Origin: Veillonella sp. CHU740
GTDB taxonomy: Bacteria > Bacillota > Negativicutes > Veillonellales > Veillonellaceae
Reading direction: 5' to 3'
Length of the DNA: 64,000 nucleotides
Assembly: GCF_003992055.1 (NCBI RefSeq)
Contig: NZ_RQVD01000002.1
Coordinates: 62,001 to 126,000, forward strand
Notes under the pieces: generated by a model
Databases searched by the model: none
What the model was told of the DNA's origin: nothing
What the model saw: only the letters and a program-made list of their open reading frames with translations
Position numbers and translations under genes: made by a program
In this document: positions 44,159-53,565 of the stretch, piece by piece
Layout: each line of letters begins with the position of its first letter
Position numbering within the stretch: the stretch's first letter is position 1

Positions 44159-45035
44159 AGTACGGCTCCTCATCGACGCCATCAAAGGTAATATATCCCA
44201 ATTTATTATTGCGGTAATCGGTTAAGATCACACGACGTACCTTGTCATAATCTACGACGCCACCGCTTACTAAACAACCCCGACGACGACCAATTGCTTC
44301 TAGCATTGTATCTACCGATGTCCGCTCTTCTTCCGTCAATTTATACCGTTCATGCAATAATGTCGGTTCATGCTCTTCTAAATATGCCAATAACTGCTTG
44401 ATAACAGAGTCTAAATCATATACATCATCGGAAATAGCTCCTGTCATCGCTAACCGTGCAGCCGCTCGTTGGTCTTCAAACTTAGGCCACAACACACCTG
44501 GAGTATCCAACAGTTCCAAATTCTTACCTACTTTCACCCATTGTTGACCTCTTGTATGACCAGGTTTATTGGCAGTTCTTGTCGCCGCAGAACCAGCTAA
44601 TTTATTAATTAAAGTAGATTTTCCTACATTGGGTATCCCTAGAATCATAGTGCGCACTGTGCGACCTTTAATACCTTTTTTTAACCATCTATCTATAATT
44701 GGTTGAGCTAAAGATTCTACAGTTTTTACTAACTGTTTATTACCTTTGCCATTTTTAGAATCAATAGCAATGGCATGAATACCATCATTTTTGAAAAATT
44801 CAATCCATTCTTTTGTAGCTTTCGGATTTGCCAAATCGCATTTATTTAAAATCACTACATGTGGTTTATCCCCGACTAATTCTCGGATGACTGGGTTGGC
44901 ACTACTCCGTGGAATACGCGCATCTAATAATTCGATAACCACATCTACTTTCTTTTTATGTTCCGTAATCATACGAGTGGCTTTGGCCATATGGCCAGGG
45001 AACCACTGCACGACTGGAAAAATTTCTTGACTCAT
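44142..45035 (-). CDS. rbgA: Ribosome biogenesis GTPase RbgA (YlqF)
   Basis: RbgA is a circularly permuted GTPase that acts in late assembly of the 50S subunit. The 297 residues carry motifs in permuted order: NKCD (64-67, G4), SKNGKG (93-98, G5 region), GIPNVGKST (133-141, G1), then DTPG (177-180, G3). A C-terminal helical domain follows. AGGTGAAGT precedes the ATG. It lies 229 bp downstream of rplS. In many Firmicutes a signal peptidase gene sits between the two; none is present here, only the rplS terminator and AT-rich sequence. Confidence 0.95.
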   Translation of the reverse strand: MSQEIFPVVQWFPGHMAKATRMITEHKKKVDVVIELLDARIPRSSANPVIRELVGDKPHVVILNKCDLANPKATKEWIEFFKNDGIHAIAIDSKNGKGNKQLVKTVESLAQPIIDRWLKKGIKGRTVRTMILGIPNVGKSTLINKLAGSAATRTANKPGHTRGQQWVKVGKNLELLDTPGVLWPKFEDQRAAARLAMTGAISDDVYDLDSVIKQLLAYLEEHEPTLLHERYKLTEEERTSVDTMLEAIGRRRGCLVSGGVVDYDKVRRVILTDYRNNKLGYITFDGVDEEPYYVDEE

Positions 45036-45216
45036 ACTTCACCTATTCGTCTATTATTTGTATTATACAATTATTTTAATCAGTCTATTCCCATGCAATT
45101 CTTGTATCTATCATGGTACTACTATCAAATTACATCATTTCTGTGAAAGTATGTACTTAGCACTATGAAAAGATTTGTAATAGTAATAAAAATATATGGT
45201 TTTTGCAATAGGAAAT

Positions 45217-45262
45217 AAAAAAAGGCTAGCCATAGACTTACGTCTCATGGCTAACCCTTTTA
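45217..45262 (-). terminator. Terminator of rplS
   Basis: AAGGGTTAGCCAT and ATGGCTAGCCTTTT form a long stem with an inner GAC/GTC part, followed by seven T residues on the minus strand. Confidence 0.88.
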
Positions 45263-45264
45263 AA

Positions 45265-45606
45265 TTAGCGTTTTTCGCGAATACGAGCAGCTTTACCAGT
45301 AAGGCTACGTAAGTAGTACAATTTAGCACGACGAACGATACCGCGACGAGTTACTTCGATTTTTGCTAGACGTGGGCTGTGAAGTGGGAATACACGTTCA
45401 ACACCAACGCCAGAAGCGATACGACGAACTGTGAAAGTTTCACGAACGGAACCACCTTGACGGTTGATTACTAAACCTTCGAAAACCTGAATACGCTCAC
45501 GGCTACCTTCCACAACTTTTACGTGTACTTTTACAGTATCACCAGCGCGGAACTCAGGAATGTCAGAGCGAAGCTGTTCTTTTTCTAATACATCAATAAT
45601 ATTCAC
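45265..45606 (-). CDS. rplS: 50S ribosomal protein L19
   Basis: L19 lies at the interface of the two ribosomal subunits. The 113-residue protein is full length, with the family segments [59 protein letters not shown] and [29 protein letters not shown] precedes the ATG. The gene is monocistronic here, with a promoter at 45683-45712 and a strong terminator. Its leader of about 70 bases may hold the L19 autoregulatory element known in Firmicutes, but I could not confirm a fold. Confidence 0.97.
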   Translation of the reverse strand: MNIIDVLEKEQLRSDIPEFRAGDTVKVHVKVVEGSRERIQVFEGLVINRQGGSVRETFTVRRIASGVGVERVFPLHSPRLAKIEVTRRGIVRRAKLYYLRSLTGKAARIREKR

Positions 45607-45682
45607 GATTTTTTCCTCCTATTTTGCAGACGTTCATTACTTACACCTTATAAGCAGAGGACCATCTCAAATTAACAGTATT

Positions 45683-45712
45683 ATTCTATCATAAATGAAA
45701 GTTTTTATGCAA
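45683..45712 (-). promoter_or_regulatory. Possible promoter of rplS
   Basis: TTGCAT (45707-45712 on the complement) and TAGAAT (45683-45688), 18 bases apart, about 80 bases upstream of rplS. Confidence 0.5.
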
Positions 45713-45729
45713 GAGGGATTTTAAGAATA

Positions 45730-46977
45730 TTAATAAGAAATCTTTAGTGTGTCCTGATCAGGAAGAGCAACGCCTTTACTCCGTGTGATTTGATGGATAT
45801 CATCTGTAGAAAATCCTATTGTTTCTCCATCCTTAAATTCCACATCATCTTGCAATACATATGATGAAATTGAAGATATAAACGATAGCAATTTTCCTGC
45901 TTCTTCATCGACATCTAAGATTTCAAGCTCTAATTTTCCAAAAGTTTTCATTCCATAAGTGTAGGTAGATAGCCCATTTTTACTCCTATATAAGCCGAAC
46001 CATACCCAGGTAAAAATTGGAAGCTCCCCATCTCTAATCATCTCAGCAGATTGCATATAATAACTAGGCTCAAATACTACACCACATGTGAATACGCCAA
46101 TGGCGTTTTCTTGCTTGCAGCAAGTAGCCATGATTTTCGTATAAAGTATGCCCCTTGATATTACATCTTCTTCATCCCCCAAAATAGCTACAATAATGTG
46201 AGCCTTATGAGTCTTTGTAACCTCTACAGCCTCTTCCCACATCCAATTATTTTCTGCGTTTATTTCAGCTTCTTCATTTGGTACAGGTGTAGGGAATTTA
46301 CTGATTATAATTCTATATTTATCAAAATCGGTAACGATTGTATCTTCATCTTCCGTATCTTCTTTTGATAGTTCAATTCCCCAATCCGCTTTTAAAACGC
46401 TGATTAATTTTTCTTTATCCCATAAATCCTCTGAAAGTAAAACACTTCCACAAAATGATCCTACAGTTTCCTCTTCTGATGCAGAACCTTCTTCGTTAGC
46501 ATAGTTAGAATGTATATAGTAATCATATATATGCGGAAATGATGCTTCTTTTGACTGTACGGTTTCTTGAAGCTTCCAATTGTAAAAAATTTCTTCTGCA
46601 CACCAATTCTTTACTTCATCATCCATGCTTTTTTCACAGGCTTTATCAAACATAGCAAGTACCTCTTCCACTTGGTCACTAGCTATTGGAAAATCTGTGT
46701 GAAGGAGTGAATACCCATATCGGTAATACCACTTTGCATCTCTTTCTTGCTCCGGTATAAACTCCATGATTTTCATTGCCTTATCATAGGATGCAACATT
46801 ATTATAGGAAGCGCCAAGTAGACTAAGAAGTAGGTTGCTTAGGCTTTCTAAAGGAACAGCACTCAACAGTTCGATAATTTTATCAGGCTCTCCTGTTTCA
46901 TGAAGCGCCTTAATTATATTGTTTTTTTCATCTTCTTTTAATGAATTAAATTCGTTATTCATTATTTCTTTGTTCAT
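45730..46977 (-). CDS. DUF4261 protein with N-terminal helical repeats
   Basis: The 415-residue protein has an acidic, helical N-terminal half (about 1-135, TPR-like: WYYRYGYSLLHTDFP) and a C-terminal DUF4261 domain (about 170-410). Its marks are ATCCKQENAIGVFTCGVVFEPSYY, FTWVWFGLYRSKNGLSTYTYGM and FGKLELEILD. DUF4261 proteins are cytoplasmic, and many occur among immunity-like genes of polymorphic toxin systems; the molecular role is not known. AAGGATACCCACTT precedes the ATG. It is the last of three co-oriented AT-rich genes (48357 to 45730) between rplS and the glyQS operon. No toxin gene is next to them. Lateral acquisition is plausible. Confidence 0.8.
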   Translation of the reverse strand: MNKEIMNNEFNSLKEDEKNNIIKALHETGEPDKIIELLSAVPLESLSNLLLSLLGASYNNVASYDKAMKIMEFIPEQERDAKWYYRYGYSLLHTDFPIASDQVEEVLAMFDKACEKSMDDEVKNWCAEEIFYNWKLQETVQSKEASFPHIYDYYIHSNYANEEGSASEEETVGSFCGSVLLSEDLWDKEKLISVLKADWGIELSKEDTEDEDTIVTDFDKYRIIISKFPTPVPNEEAEINAENNWMWEEAVEVTKTHKAHIIVAILGDEEDVISRGILYTKIMATCCKQENAIGVFTCGVVFEPSYYMQSAEMIRDGELPIFTWVWFGLYRSKNGLSTYTYGMKTFGKLELEILDVDEEAGKLLSFISSISSYVLQDDVEFKDGETIGFSTDDIHQITRSKGVALPDQDTLKISY

Positions 46978-47110
46978 AAGTGGGTATCCTTTCTTATAAA
47001 ATTTGAATCACTATGTTTCACAGATTATTATAATCATCAATCGTCAAAATTATACATTCTTATATTGACATTTACAATTTAATAAATAGTCCATATATCC
47101 CCCTTTGAAA

Positions 47111-47824
47111 TTAATTTATCGGTATATACTCTAAAACAATATCACAAAGATTTCCCTTTTCATCATACCCAAAATATACAGGATACTGTCCATCTCCAAA
47201 ACCAGACTGAATCATAGGAATTGATAAATCTGTATTAGGGATTTTAAAGTTTATCCAATCTCCATCTTCTCTTTGAAATTTTGGATTTTTTATGGCATTT
47301 TCTTTAAATTCCTTTGCAAAAAAATCATTATAAATATTTTTTTCAGTATTTTCTTTATACCACTTCTCTACAAAATCACAATATTTATCTCTTGTTTCTA
47401 CATCAACTATAGCTGCCAATCCTGCATCAACCATAAATCCAAAAACACTTTCATTATCTACACCTTCTAGGTTTTCATCACCTTTTAAAGCTTCGTAATA
47501 AATTACAGGATTATTTTCATTGAATTTTACTCTTGTAAGTACATAACGATAGTATTCTTCTTCGATTTCTGCTACCAAAGTTTCAATGCTATACTTTCCT
47601 CTTGGTACTTTGGTTAAGTAAGGTTTTTCTTCTCTACTCAGCCAAACCAAAGGATCTCTTACCAAAAGTTCTCCCGTAGGAAATATGATTTCTCCCATTT
47701 CTAAAACAAATAATTTTTTTCCATGAATTTCATTTTTTTCAAAAACTTCTGCATAGTTCATAGGGGCAACTAATAAATGTTTTACTGTTTCGTATTTTTC
47801 AATCCATTCTTTTGTTGTCTTCAT
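47111..47824 (-). CDS. DUF4241 protein, immunity-like
   Basis: The 237-residue protein matches DUF4241. Diagnostic segments are GEIIFPTGELLVRDPLVWL, YYRYVLTRVKFN, GFMVDAGLAAIVD, NIYNDFFAKEF, and near the end SIPMIQSGFGDGQYPVYFGYD. No signal peptide or membrane span is present. DUF4241 members often appear beside polymorphic toxins or as orphan immunity genes, but no activity is established. AAAGGTGTATAT precedes the ATG. It sits 26 bp after the gene at 47851-48357 and 133 bp before the DUF4261 gene. The region is richer in A and T than the housekeeping genes around it. Confidence 0.82.
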   Translation of the reverse strand: MKTTKEWIEKYETVKHLLVAPMNYAEVFEKNEIHGKKLFVLEMGEIIFPTGELLVRDPLVWLSREEKPYLTKVPRGKYSIETLVAEIEEEYYRYVLTRVKFNENNPVIYYEALKGDENLEGVDNESVFGFMVDAGLAAIVDVETRDKYCDFVEKWYKENTEKNIYNDFFAKEFKENAIKNPKFQREDGDWINFKIPNTDLSIPMIQSGFGDGQYPVYFGYDEKGNLCDIVLEYIPIN

Positions 47825-47850
47825 ATATACACCTTTAAAAATTTATTGTT

Positions 47851-48357
47851 CTACACTATTCCTAATCTTTCACCACGTATTTTAAAAATAGTATCCACAT
47901 CCATATCAAACATCTTGCTTTTGAAATTTATTTCTTCAAAATAATATCTTACTTTTTCTTTGTCGAATTCATTTTCTAATTGTTTCCATAAATCTTTAGT
48001 TAATACCACAAATGCCAAAGTATCATTCCCAAGACTTTCAAGACAAAAACGAATTTCATACTTGGGTTGAATAAACTCATTTATAGATTTAATGGTTGTA
48101 TCTCTATCCATTTTTTCATTATAGGGTATCATAAATGACTTATCTTTATGTTTTAAATAAATATCTTCTCCATAAGTTTTCCCATTATCTTTTAATACTA
48201 TTTCTATCTTATCTTCTAATTTTTCATTTACATAAAAGATGATATCTTCATCATATTCTCTATGATCGACCCATATAAGAGTATCAGATTCTAAAAGTTC
48301 TTCAAAATTGTTCGTATCTTCTAAAAAAGATTTTAATCTTATAAATGTATTATCCAT
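47851..48357 (-). CDS. Small acidic protein of unknown family, possibly immunity protein
   Basis: This 168-residue protein is not recognised. It is soluble and acidic, with alternating predicted helices and strands (LIWVDHREYDEDIIFYVNE, YEIRFCLESLGNDTLAFVVLT). It lacks known catalytic motifs, a signal peptide or membrane spans. GGAGAAAATTT precedes the ATG. It is the first gene of a three-gene AT-rich cluster with a DUF4241 and a DUF4261 gene, both typical company of toxin-immunity loci. By context it may be an immunity protein too. Upstream (48358-48490) no clear promoter was found. Confidence 0.7.
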   Translation of the reverse strand: MDNTFIRLKSFLEDTNNFEELLESDTLIWVDHREYDEDIIFYVNEKLEDKIEIVLKDNGKTYGEDIYLKHKDKSFMIPYNEKMDRDTTIKSINEFIQPKYEIRFCLESLGNDTLAFVVLTKDLWKQLENEFDKEKVRYYFEEINFKSKMFDMDVDTIFKIRGERLGIV

Positions 48358-48490
48358 AAATTTTCTCCTTATTTACTTTCAAAATAAGATTATAGAATAT
48401 AAATTCATAGTTACTTTTCTATGTTAATTGTACCATTTGGCCTATACCCTTATAAAGCGAAATAATTCACGAATAAAGGGGCTATAGAAC

Positions 48491-48535
48491 AAAAATACCT
48501 AGCTCACGATCCATTCATAGAGCTAGGTATTTTTA
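48491..48535. terminator. Bidirectional terminator after the glyQS-M48 operon
   Basis: AAAAATACCTAGCTC pairs with GAGCTAGGTATTTTT, a 15-bp stem with A/T tails. It marks the boundary between the glyQS unit and the immunity-like island. Confidence 0.85.
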
Positions 48536-48599
48536 TGGTTATATTTAATTATATAGATACGCTAACTCCATCATATTTTCAGCACCAATACATGAGAGC

Positions 48600-49493
48600 T
48601 TACTTCCCCTCCACATAGTGTCGCAATCGTTCAATACGTTTTTCTGTGGCTGGATGTGTGCTATAGAGTTTACTCATGAGACCACTTTCGCTACTTTCAG
48701 CAGTATAATTACGCAAGGTAACTAATGCATTATGTAATTCAGCGCCTAAGCCGATTTCATAAGCATATTTATCTGCCCGATATTCGGCTCGTCTACCTGT
48801 GAATAAGTCAATAATGATCAAAGGCGCTTTAATAACCCACTGCATGAAAAGTATCTGCAATACCACGCAAAGGTAGAAGATTTGCACAATGAATGTAATT
48901 ATCGGTAGTCGCAAATATTGAATCCATAATATGACACGCGCAAATAGTTCGTACACACGAATGCACATTTGTCCCAAATAGTTCATATAGAAACAAGAAA
49001 ATCCATAGGCCCCGTCTTTATGATGAATATGTCCCATTTCATGAGCCACTATGCCCAATAATTCATCATAAGGCAACTGTATGATAGCCCCCGTATTGAT
49101 ACAAATTCGATTATGCCCCATTGCAAAAGCATTGATAGAATCATCATTTTTGATAAACCAGTCGAATTGCGACATATCAATACCCGTATGATTTTGTATA
49201 TCCTTCTGAATCATCTGCAGAATCTCTATCTCTTGCCCTAGAGGACGACGTCCCCCATAGAGCCACATGGTAATGCGATGAAACCAAGGAATTTGCGCTA
49301 GTGCCGCCACAAGTAACACAGAGGTACCTGCTACGGCATAGCTAATATTTTCCAAATTGATACGCACATGAAAGAGGTCCATCGCTTTCATTAAAAAAGG
49401 ATGATTAATAGGTCCAAAGATGACTTGATACATATACACAATGCTACCAATGATGAACAGATTGGCAAAAAATGTTAATACTGTAACAATCAT
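48600..49493 (-). CDS. M48-family membrane metalloprotease
   Basis: The 297-residue protein has N-terminal membrane spans (about 3-27 and 52-72) and the zinc motif HEMGH near 149-153. A pair of hydrophobic segments follows (about 185-225), then RRAEYRADKYA with the third metal ligand, and a late THPATEKRIERLR like HtpX. It is a predicted membrane protease with a cytoplasmic site. It lies 6 bp after glyS in the same direction, so it shares the T-box-controlled transcript. That linkage to a synthetase gene is positional only. The window also has a more typical HtpX at 1416-2279; the two are clearly divergent. Confidence 0.88.
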   Translation of the reverse strand: MIVTVLTFFANLFIIGSIVYMYQVIFGPINHPFLMKAMDLFHVRINLENISYAVAGTSVLLVAALAQIPWFHRITMWLYGGRRPLGQEIEILQMIQKDIQNHTGIDMSQFDWFIKNDDSINAFAMGHNRICINTGAIIQLPYDELLGIVAHEMGHIHHKDGAYGFSCFYMNYLGQMCIRVYELFARVILWIQYLRLPIITFIVQIFYLCVVLQILFMQWVIKAPLIIIDLFTGRRAEYRADKYAYEIGLGAELHNALVTLRNYTAESSESGLMSKLYSTHPATEKRIERLRHYVEGK

Positions 49494-49499
49494 AAGAAC

Positions 49500-51533
49500 C
49501 TACTTCAATTTGCCTAAGTTACTTACTTCGTAAGTCATACGCAATAATTGAAGACGATTTTGTTTCACAGCTTCATCTTTATCCATAACCATAACATGTT
49601 CAAAGAATGTTTCAATGTATGGCACCAAGGATTCTGCTAAACTTACAGCTTTCACATAGTCCCCAGCTTCTAAGGCATTGCGATTCGTTGTATATACCGG
49701 TAATGCCGCTTTGTACAAGGCTTTTTCAGAATCTTCTTTTAACAAGGATTCGTTAACGCCTGTGAAAGTCACATCTTTCACCATATTAAAGATACGTGTG
49801 TAAGCCTGCATTAATGGCTCGTTTTCATCAAGACGATTAGCTGTTAACGCTTGTCCTAAACCTTCTGCTAAGGCAACTGTGACAGTCTCTTGGCTCAATA
49901 CGATATCTACCACTTGATATGGCATACCTTGTTCTAACAAGATATTTTTCAAACGAAGGATGAAGAAGTTTTCTAATTGACCTAGTAATTCTTCTTGTTT
50001 TTCACTAGCCACACCTAATAATTCCATTGCTTTTACCCAAATTGGGCGCATGGATAAAGACCATTTGCTATCCATCAAGATGTTGATGATACCGATCGTT
50101 TGACGGCGCAATGCATATGGATCTTGGGAGCCTGTAGGGATTAAACCACGGCTGAAAGTAGCTACAATGGTATCCACTTTGTCAACGATACTCAAAATAC
50201 GACCTGCATCGGTACTTGGCAAGATATCCCCTGCAAAACGAGGCAAGTATTGTTCAAAAATAGCCTCTCCTACAGCTGGTGTTTCGCCATCTAGTAAAGC
50301 ATATTCTTTACCCATAATACCTTGCAATTCAGTAAATTCACTTACCATGCCTGTCGTTAAGTCGGTTTTAGCAAGATGTGTAGCGCGTTCTAACGTAACT
50401 GTATCTGTAAAGCCTACTTCTTGTGCTAAGGCAGCACCTAATGTTAAGAGACGTTCTGTTTTATCTTTTAAATTGCCCAAACCTTCTTGGAAGACAATTT
50501 TTGTCAATGCTTCATAACGACCAGCTAATGGAGTTTTACGGTCTTCATTAAAGAAGAATTTCGCATCGTCTAAACGAGCACGAAGTACACGTTCATTACC
50601 AGCTGCTACCACATCTAAAGATTTGCTATCGCCGTTGCGAACTGTTAAGAACATAGGAAGTAATGTTCCTTTGCTATCCACCATTGGGAAATACCGTTGA
50701 TGGTCTTTCATTGGTGTAATGATGCAATCAGATGGCAATGTTAAGTAGCTTTCATCGAAAGTACCACAAAGTGCTGTTGGATATTCTACTAGGAAAGTAA
50801 CTTCATCTAATAAATCTTCATCCCACACCACAGTAGCCCCTTTAGTGGCTGCCAATTCTGTTAATTGTTTACGAATTGTCTCACGACGTACATCTTGGTC
50901 GATCATAATGAAGTTTTTATTCAATGTATCTACATAGTCTTTTGGTTCTGTAATAGTCAACTCAGATTCACCAAGGAAACGATGACCACGGCTAACATTT
51001 GTACTTGTTACATTGGCAAATGTCACTGGTACTACGTCTTGTCCAAATAATGCCACTAACCAACGTACTGGACGAACAAAACGTTCTTCTAAATCACCCC
51101 AATGCATGGATTTAGGGAAACTTAAACTTGTAATCAAGGATGGCAATACGTCAGATAATACTTCTTTTGTATCTAAACCAGCTGTCGTTGTATCTGCAAA
51201 GATGTAACCATCTACTACTTTCAGTTCAGATACATCTAATCCTTTGCCACGAGCAAAACCGATGGCCGCTTTTGTAGCATTGCCGTCAGCATCATAGGCA
51301 ATAGACACAGATGGACCTTTATGAGTTTCGTGAACATCTTCACCACGTTCTGCTACGTCATTGATAAATAATGCAACACGGCGAGGTGTGGCATAGACTT
51401 TTACAGCGCCATGTGGAATGTGACGTTCCGCCAATGCAGCTGTTGCTAATTCACCTAATTGTTTGATAATATTTGGCAAAAATCCTGCAGGAATTTCTTC
51501 TGCCCCAATTTCAAAGAGTAAATCCTTAGCCAT
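49500..51533 (-). CDS. glyS: Glycyl-tRNA synthetase beta subunit
   Basis: The beta chain of the alpha2beta2 glycyl-tRNA synthetase binds the tRNA. The 677-residue protein starts MAKDLLFEIGAEEIPAGFLP, has the central segments GHRFLG, YPTALCGTF and FEKF-like KMHWGDLEERFVRPVRWL, and ends in a helical anticodon-binding region. The length is normal. It begins 1 bp after the stop of glyQ, with GAGATAAATAAG upstream, so translation is coupled. The operon is controlled by the T-box at 52441-52648. Confidence 0.96.
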   Translation of the reverse strand: MAKDLLFEIGAEEIPAGFLPNIIKQLGELATAALAERHIPHGAVKVYATPRRVALFINDVAERGEDVHETHKGPSVSIAYDADGNATKAAIGFARGKGLDVSELKVVDGYIFADTTTAGLDTKEVLSDVLPSLITSLSFPKSMHWGDLEERFVRPVRWLVALFGQDVVPVTFANVTSTNVSRGHRFLGESELTITEPKDYVDTLNKNFIMIDQDVRRETIRKQLTELAATKGATVVWDEDLLDEVTFLVEYPTALCGTFDESYLTLPSDCIITPMKDHQRYFPMVDSKGTLLPMFLTVRNGDSKSLDVVAAGNERVLRARLDDAKFFFNEDRKTPLAGRYEALTKIVFQEGLGNLKDKTERLLTLGAALAQEVGFTDTVTLERATHLAKTDLTTGMVSEFTELQGIMGKEYALLDGETPAVGEAIFEQYLPRFAGDILPSTDAGRILSIVDKVDTIVATFSRGLIPTGSQDPYALRRQTIGIINILMDSKWSLSMRPIWVKAMELLGVASEKQEELLGQLENFFILRLKNILLEQGMPYQVVDIVLSQETVTVALAEGLGQALTANRLDENEPLMQAYTRIFNMVKDVTFTGVNESLLKEDSEKALYKAALPVYTTNRNALEAGDYVKAVSLAESLVPYIETFFEHVMVMDKDEAVKQNRLQLLRMTYEVSNLGKLK

Positions 51534-51534
51534 C

Positions 51535-52410
51535 TTATTTATCTCCTTTCAACAATGGGAAACCAAGTTCTTCTCGTTTCGCCAAATAATTTTGTGCACA
51601 AATACGAGCCATGTTACGAACACGACCGATGAAAGCTGTTCTTTCAGAAATAGAAATAGCACCACGTGCATCTAGCAAGTTGAATGTATGGGAACATTTC
51701 AACACATAATCGTAAGCCGGCAACACAAAGCCCAATTGACATACACGTGTAGCCTCTGCTTCGTACATGTCAAATAATTTGAACAACATATCTGTATCGG
51801 CTAATTCAAAGCTGTATGTAGATTGTTCTACTTCGTTCGCATGCCATACATCGCCATATGTGTATTGTTCATTCCATTGCAAATCGTATACATTTTCTAC
51901 GCCTTGAATGTACATAGCCAAACGTTCTAAACCATATGTGATTTCTACAGATACTGGTTTTACATCGATAGATCCCACTTGTTGGAAATAGGTAAATTGC
52001 GTTACTTCCATGCCATCTAACCATACTTCCCAACCAAGGCCCCAAGCGCCTAATGTTGGAGACTCCCAGTTATCTTCTACGAAACGGATATCATGATCTT
52101 CTGCATGAATGCCAAGAGCAGCCAAACTTTGCAAGTATAATTCTTGAATATTGTCTGGAGAAGGTTTGATGATAACTTGGAATTGATGATGTTGGAATAA
52201 ACGGTTTGGATTGTCACCATAACGTCCGTCTGCTGGACGGCGGGATGGTTCTACATAACATACAGACCAAGGTTCAGGTCCTAAGGCATGTAAGAATGTG
52301 GCTGGGTTCATCGTACCCGCCCCTTTTTCAATGTCATATGGTTGTTGTAAAATACAACCTTGTTCACCCCAGAAGTTTTGGAGTGTAAAAATCATCTCTT
52401 GAAATGTCAT
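51535..52410 (-). CDS. glyQ: Glycyl-tRNA synthetase alpha subunit
   Basis: The alpha chain carries the class II catalytic core for glycine activation. The 291 residues show [19 protein letters not shown] at the start, the motif 2 region [17 protein letters not shown] and [16 protein letters not shown]. The ATG at 52408-52410 lies 7 bases after GGAGG; an ATG two codons upstream lies too close to the ribosome site. It heads the operon glyQ-glyS-M48 protease, 31 bases after the T-box terminator. Confidence 0.96.
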   Translation of the reverse strand: MTFQEMIFTLQNFWGEQGCILQQPYDIEKGAGTMNPATFLHALGPEPWSVCYVEPSRRPADGRYGDNPNRLFQHHQFQVIIKPSPDNIQELYLQSLAALGIHAEDHDIRFVEDNWESPTLGAWGLGWEVWLDGMEVTQFTYFQQVGSIDVKPVSVEITYGLERLAMYIQGVENVYDLQWNEQYTYGDVWHANEVEQSTYSFELADTDMLFKLFDMYEAEATRVCQLGFVLPAYDYVLKCSHTFNLLDARGAISISERTAFIGRVRNMARICAQNYLAKREELGFPLLKGDK

Positions 52411-52440
52411 TTCCATTCCTCCTTATGTTTTACAGGGAAT

Positions 52441-52648
52441 AAAAAAAGTCCCTGCAACGAAAATCGCTACAGGGACGAGATATACCCGCGGTTCCACCCT
52501 AATTGGCTAATGCCCTCTTTTAAAAAATAGCCTTTACTAATTGCCCATACCTAGTATGGTACAACGTTCCTGCCCATGCTCCACAGCGCCTTCTACTCAA
52601 TTGTGAGCTTTCACCATCCTCACTCGCTAACGGGAGTATACTCCTCTG
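52441..52648 (-). promoter_or_regulatory. T-box riboswitch, glycine-specific, with terminator
   Basis: The minus strand holds the T-box sequence AGGGTGGAACCGCGGG (52485-52500) and the terminator GTCCCTGTAGCG/CGTTGCAGGGAC with a seven-T tail (52441-52476). Stem I, with AGTAGAA followed by GGC (52588-52590 complement), fits a glycine specifier. Uncharged tRNA-Gly should favour readthrough into glyQS. Confidence 0.95.
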
Positions 52649-52672
52649 CTTCATCGCCTATGTATATATACT

Positions 52673-52701
52673 ATTGTATGGATAAAAGGGATTAGTGTCA
52701 A
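52673..52701 (-). promoter_or_regulatory. Promoter of the T-box-glyQS operon
   Basis: A perfect TTGACA (52696-52701 on the complement) and TACAAT (52673-52678) are 17 bases apart, 25 bases upstream of the T-box region. Confidence 0.82.
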
Positions 52702-52788
52702 GGTGTATCCGCTGAATCAGTGATGTAAGTTCTTAATTACTTTTACTATCCCCCTATTCCACAATAGTCTAGCAATATGTTCTGTATA

Positions 52789-53460
52789 TTATTTTTCCAA
52801 GAACATCTTACACCATTCCATGTTCTCTATCCACATGGCCGTTTCATATTCGATATCTTCCATTTCCGTAATAGCTGAGATTACCGCAATACCGTCCACT
52901 GGTTCCGCTAACACATCATCAAAATTATCTCGATTAATGCCACCAATGGCCACCATAGGGATAGTCGGATTATGAGCACGTAAGGCTAAAATTAATTCTG
53001 GCCCTCGCACGGCTTTGGCATCTTTCTTTGTGCTTGTCGCATACATAGGACCTACACCGATATAATCCACATAGTCCAACTTTGTATTCTCTAACTCTTC
53101 CACAGAATTAATGGACGTACCCACAATAGCGTGAGGCAATCGTTTGCGTACTTCTTCAAGGTCCATATCATCTTGACCAACATGAACGCCATCAGCGCCT
53201 ATCTTTTGAGCTAATTTTACATCATCATTGATGATGAAAGGAACTCCATATTCTTTGCAAATTTTCTGTAACTCCCGTGCCAACTGTTCTTTTTCGTCAC
53301 CTACTAAAGCACCTTCTCCTTTTTCACGAAGTTGAAAGCAAGTAATACCGCCTTTACAAGCTTCTGTAAGGGTCTTGTGAATATCCTTAGTGTTAGGTGT
53401 CCCACAAATGAAGTACAACCCCATCATGGATCGCACTATATCTATATCATGATGTTTCAA
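52789..53460 (-). CDS. thiE: Thiamine-phosphate synthase
   Basis: ThiE joins HMP-pyrophosphate and the thiazole phosphate to thiamine phosphate. The 223-residue protein shows the TIM-barrel motifs FQLREKGEG, IINDDVKLAQKIGADGVHVGQDD, GVGPMYATSTKKDA and VAIGGINRDN. The start seems to be TTG at 53458-53460, 6 bases after GAGG; an ATG thirteen codons on is the alternative. It lies 105 bp after thiD on the same strand and probably belongs to the TPP-controlled unit. No thiC, thiG or thiM is in the window, which fits salvage rather than full synthesis, at least locally. Confidence 0.94.
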   Translation of the reverse strand: MKHHDIDIVRSMMGLYFICGTPNTKDIHKTLTEACKGGITCFQLREKGEGALVGDEKEQLARELQKICKEYGVPFIINDDVKLAQKIGADGVHVGQDDMDLEEVRKRLPHAIVGTSINSVEELENTKLDYVDYIGVGPMYATSTKKDAKAVRGPELILALRAHNPTIPMVAIGGINRDNFDDVLAEPVDGIAVISAITEMEDIEYETAMWIENMEWCKMFLEK

Positions 53461-53565
53461 AATAATCCTCGTTTCTTTAATCCCAACTATAAAGATTAGT
53501 TATAGTATACCACGATACTCAAACTATTCGATATGACTTGCATCATACCTATAGAACTGGATAGA

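Noticed and set aside
50167-50517. Plus-strand open frame of 116 codons inside glyS
   Set aside because: It is antisense to the conserved synthetase, without a ribosome site or domain.
52441-52648. Possible small-RNA gene with strong hairpins
   Set aside because: The conserved T-box sequence and the glycine specifier explain the structure.
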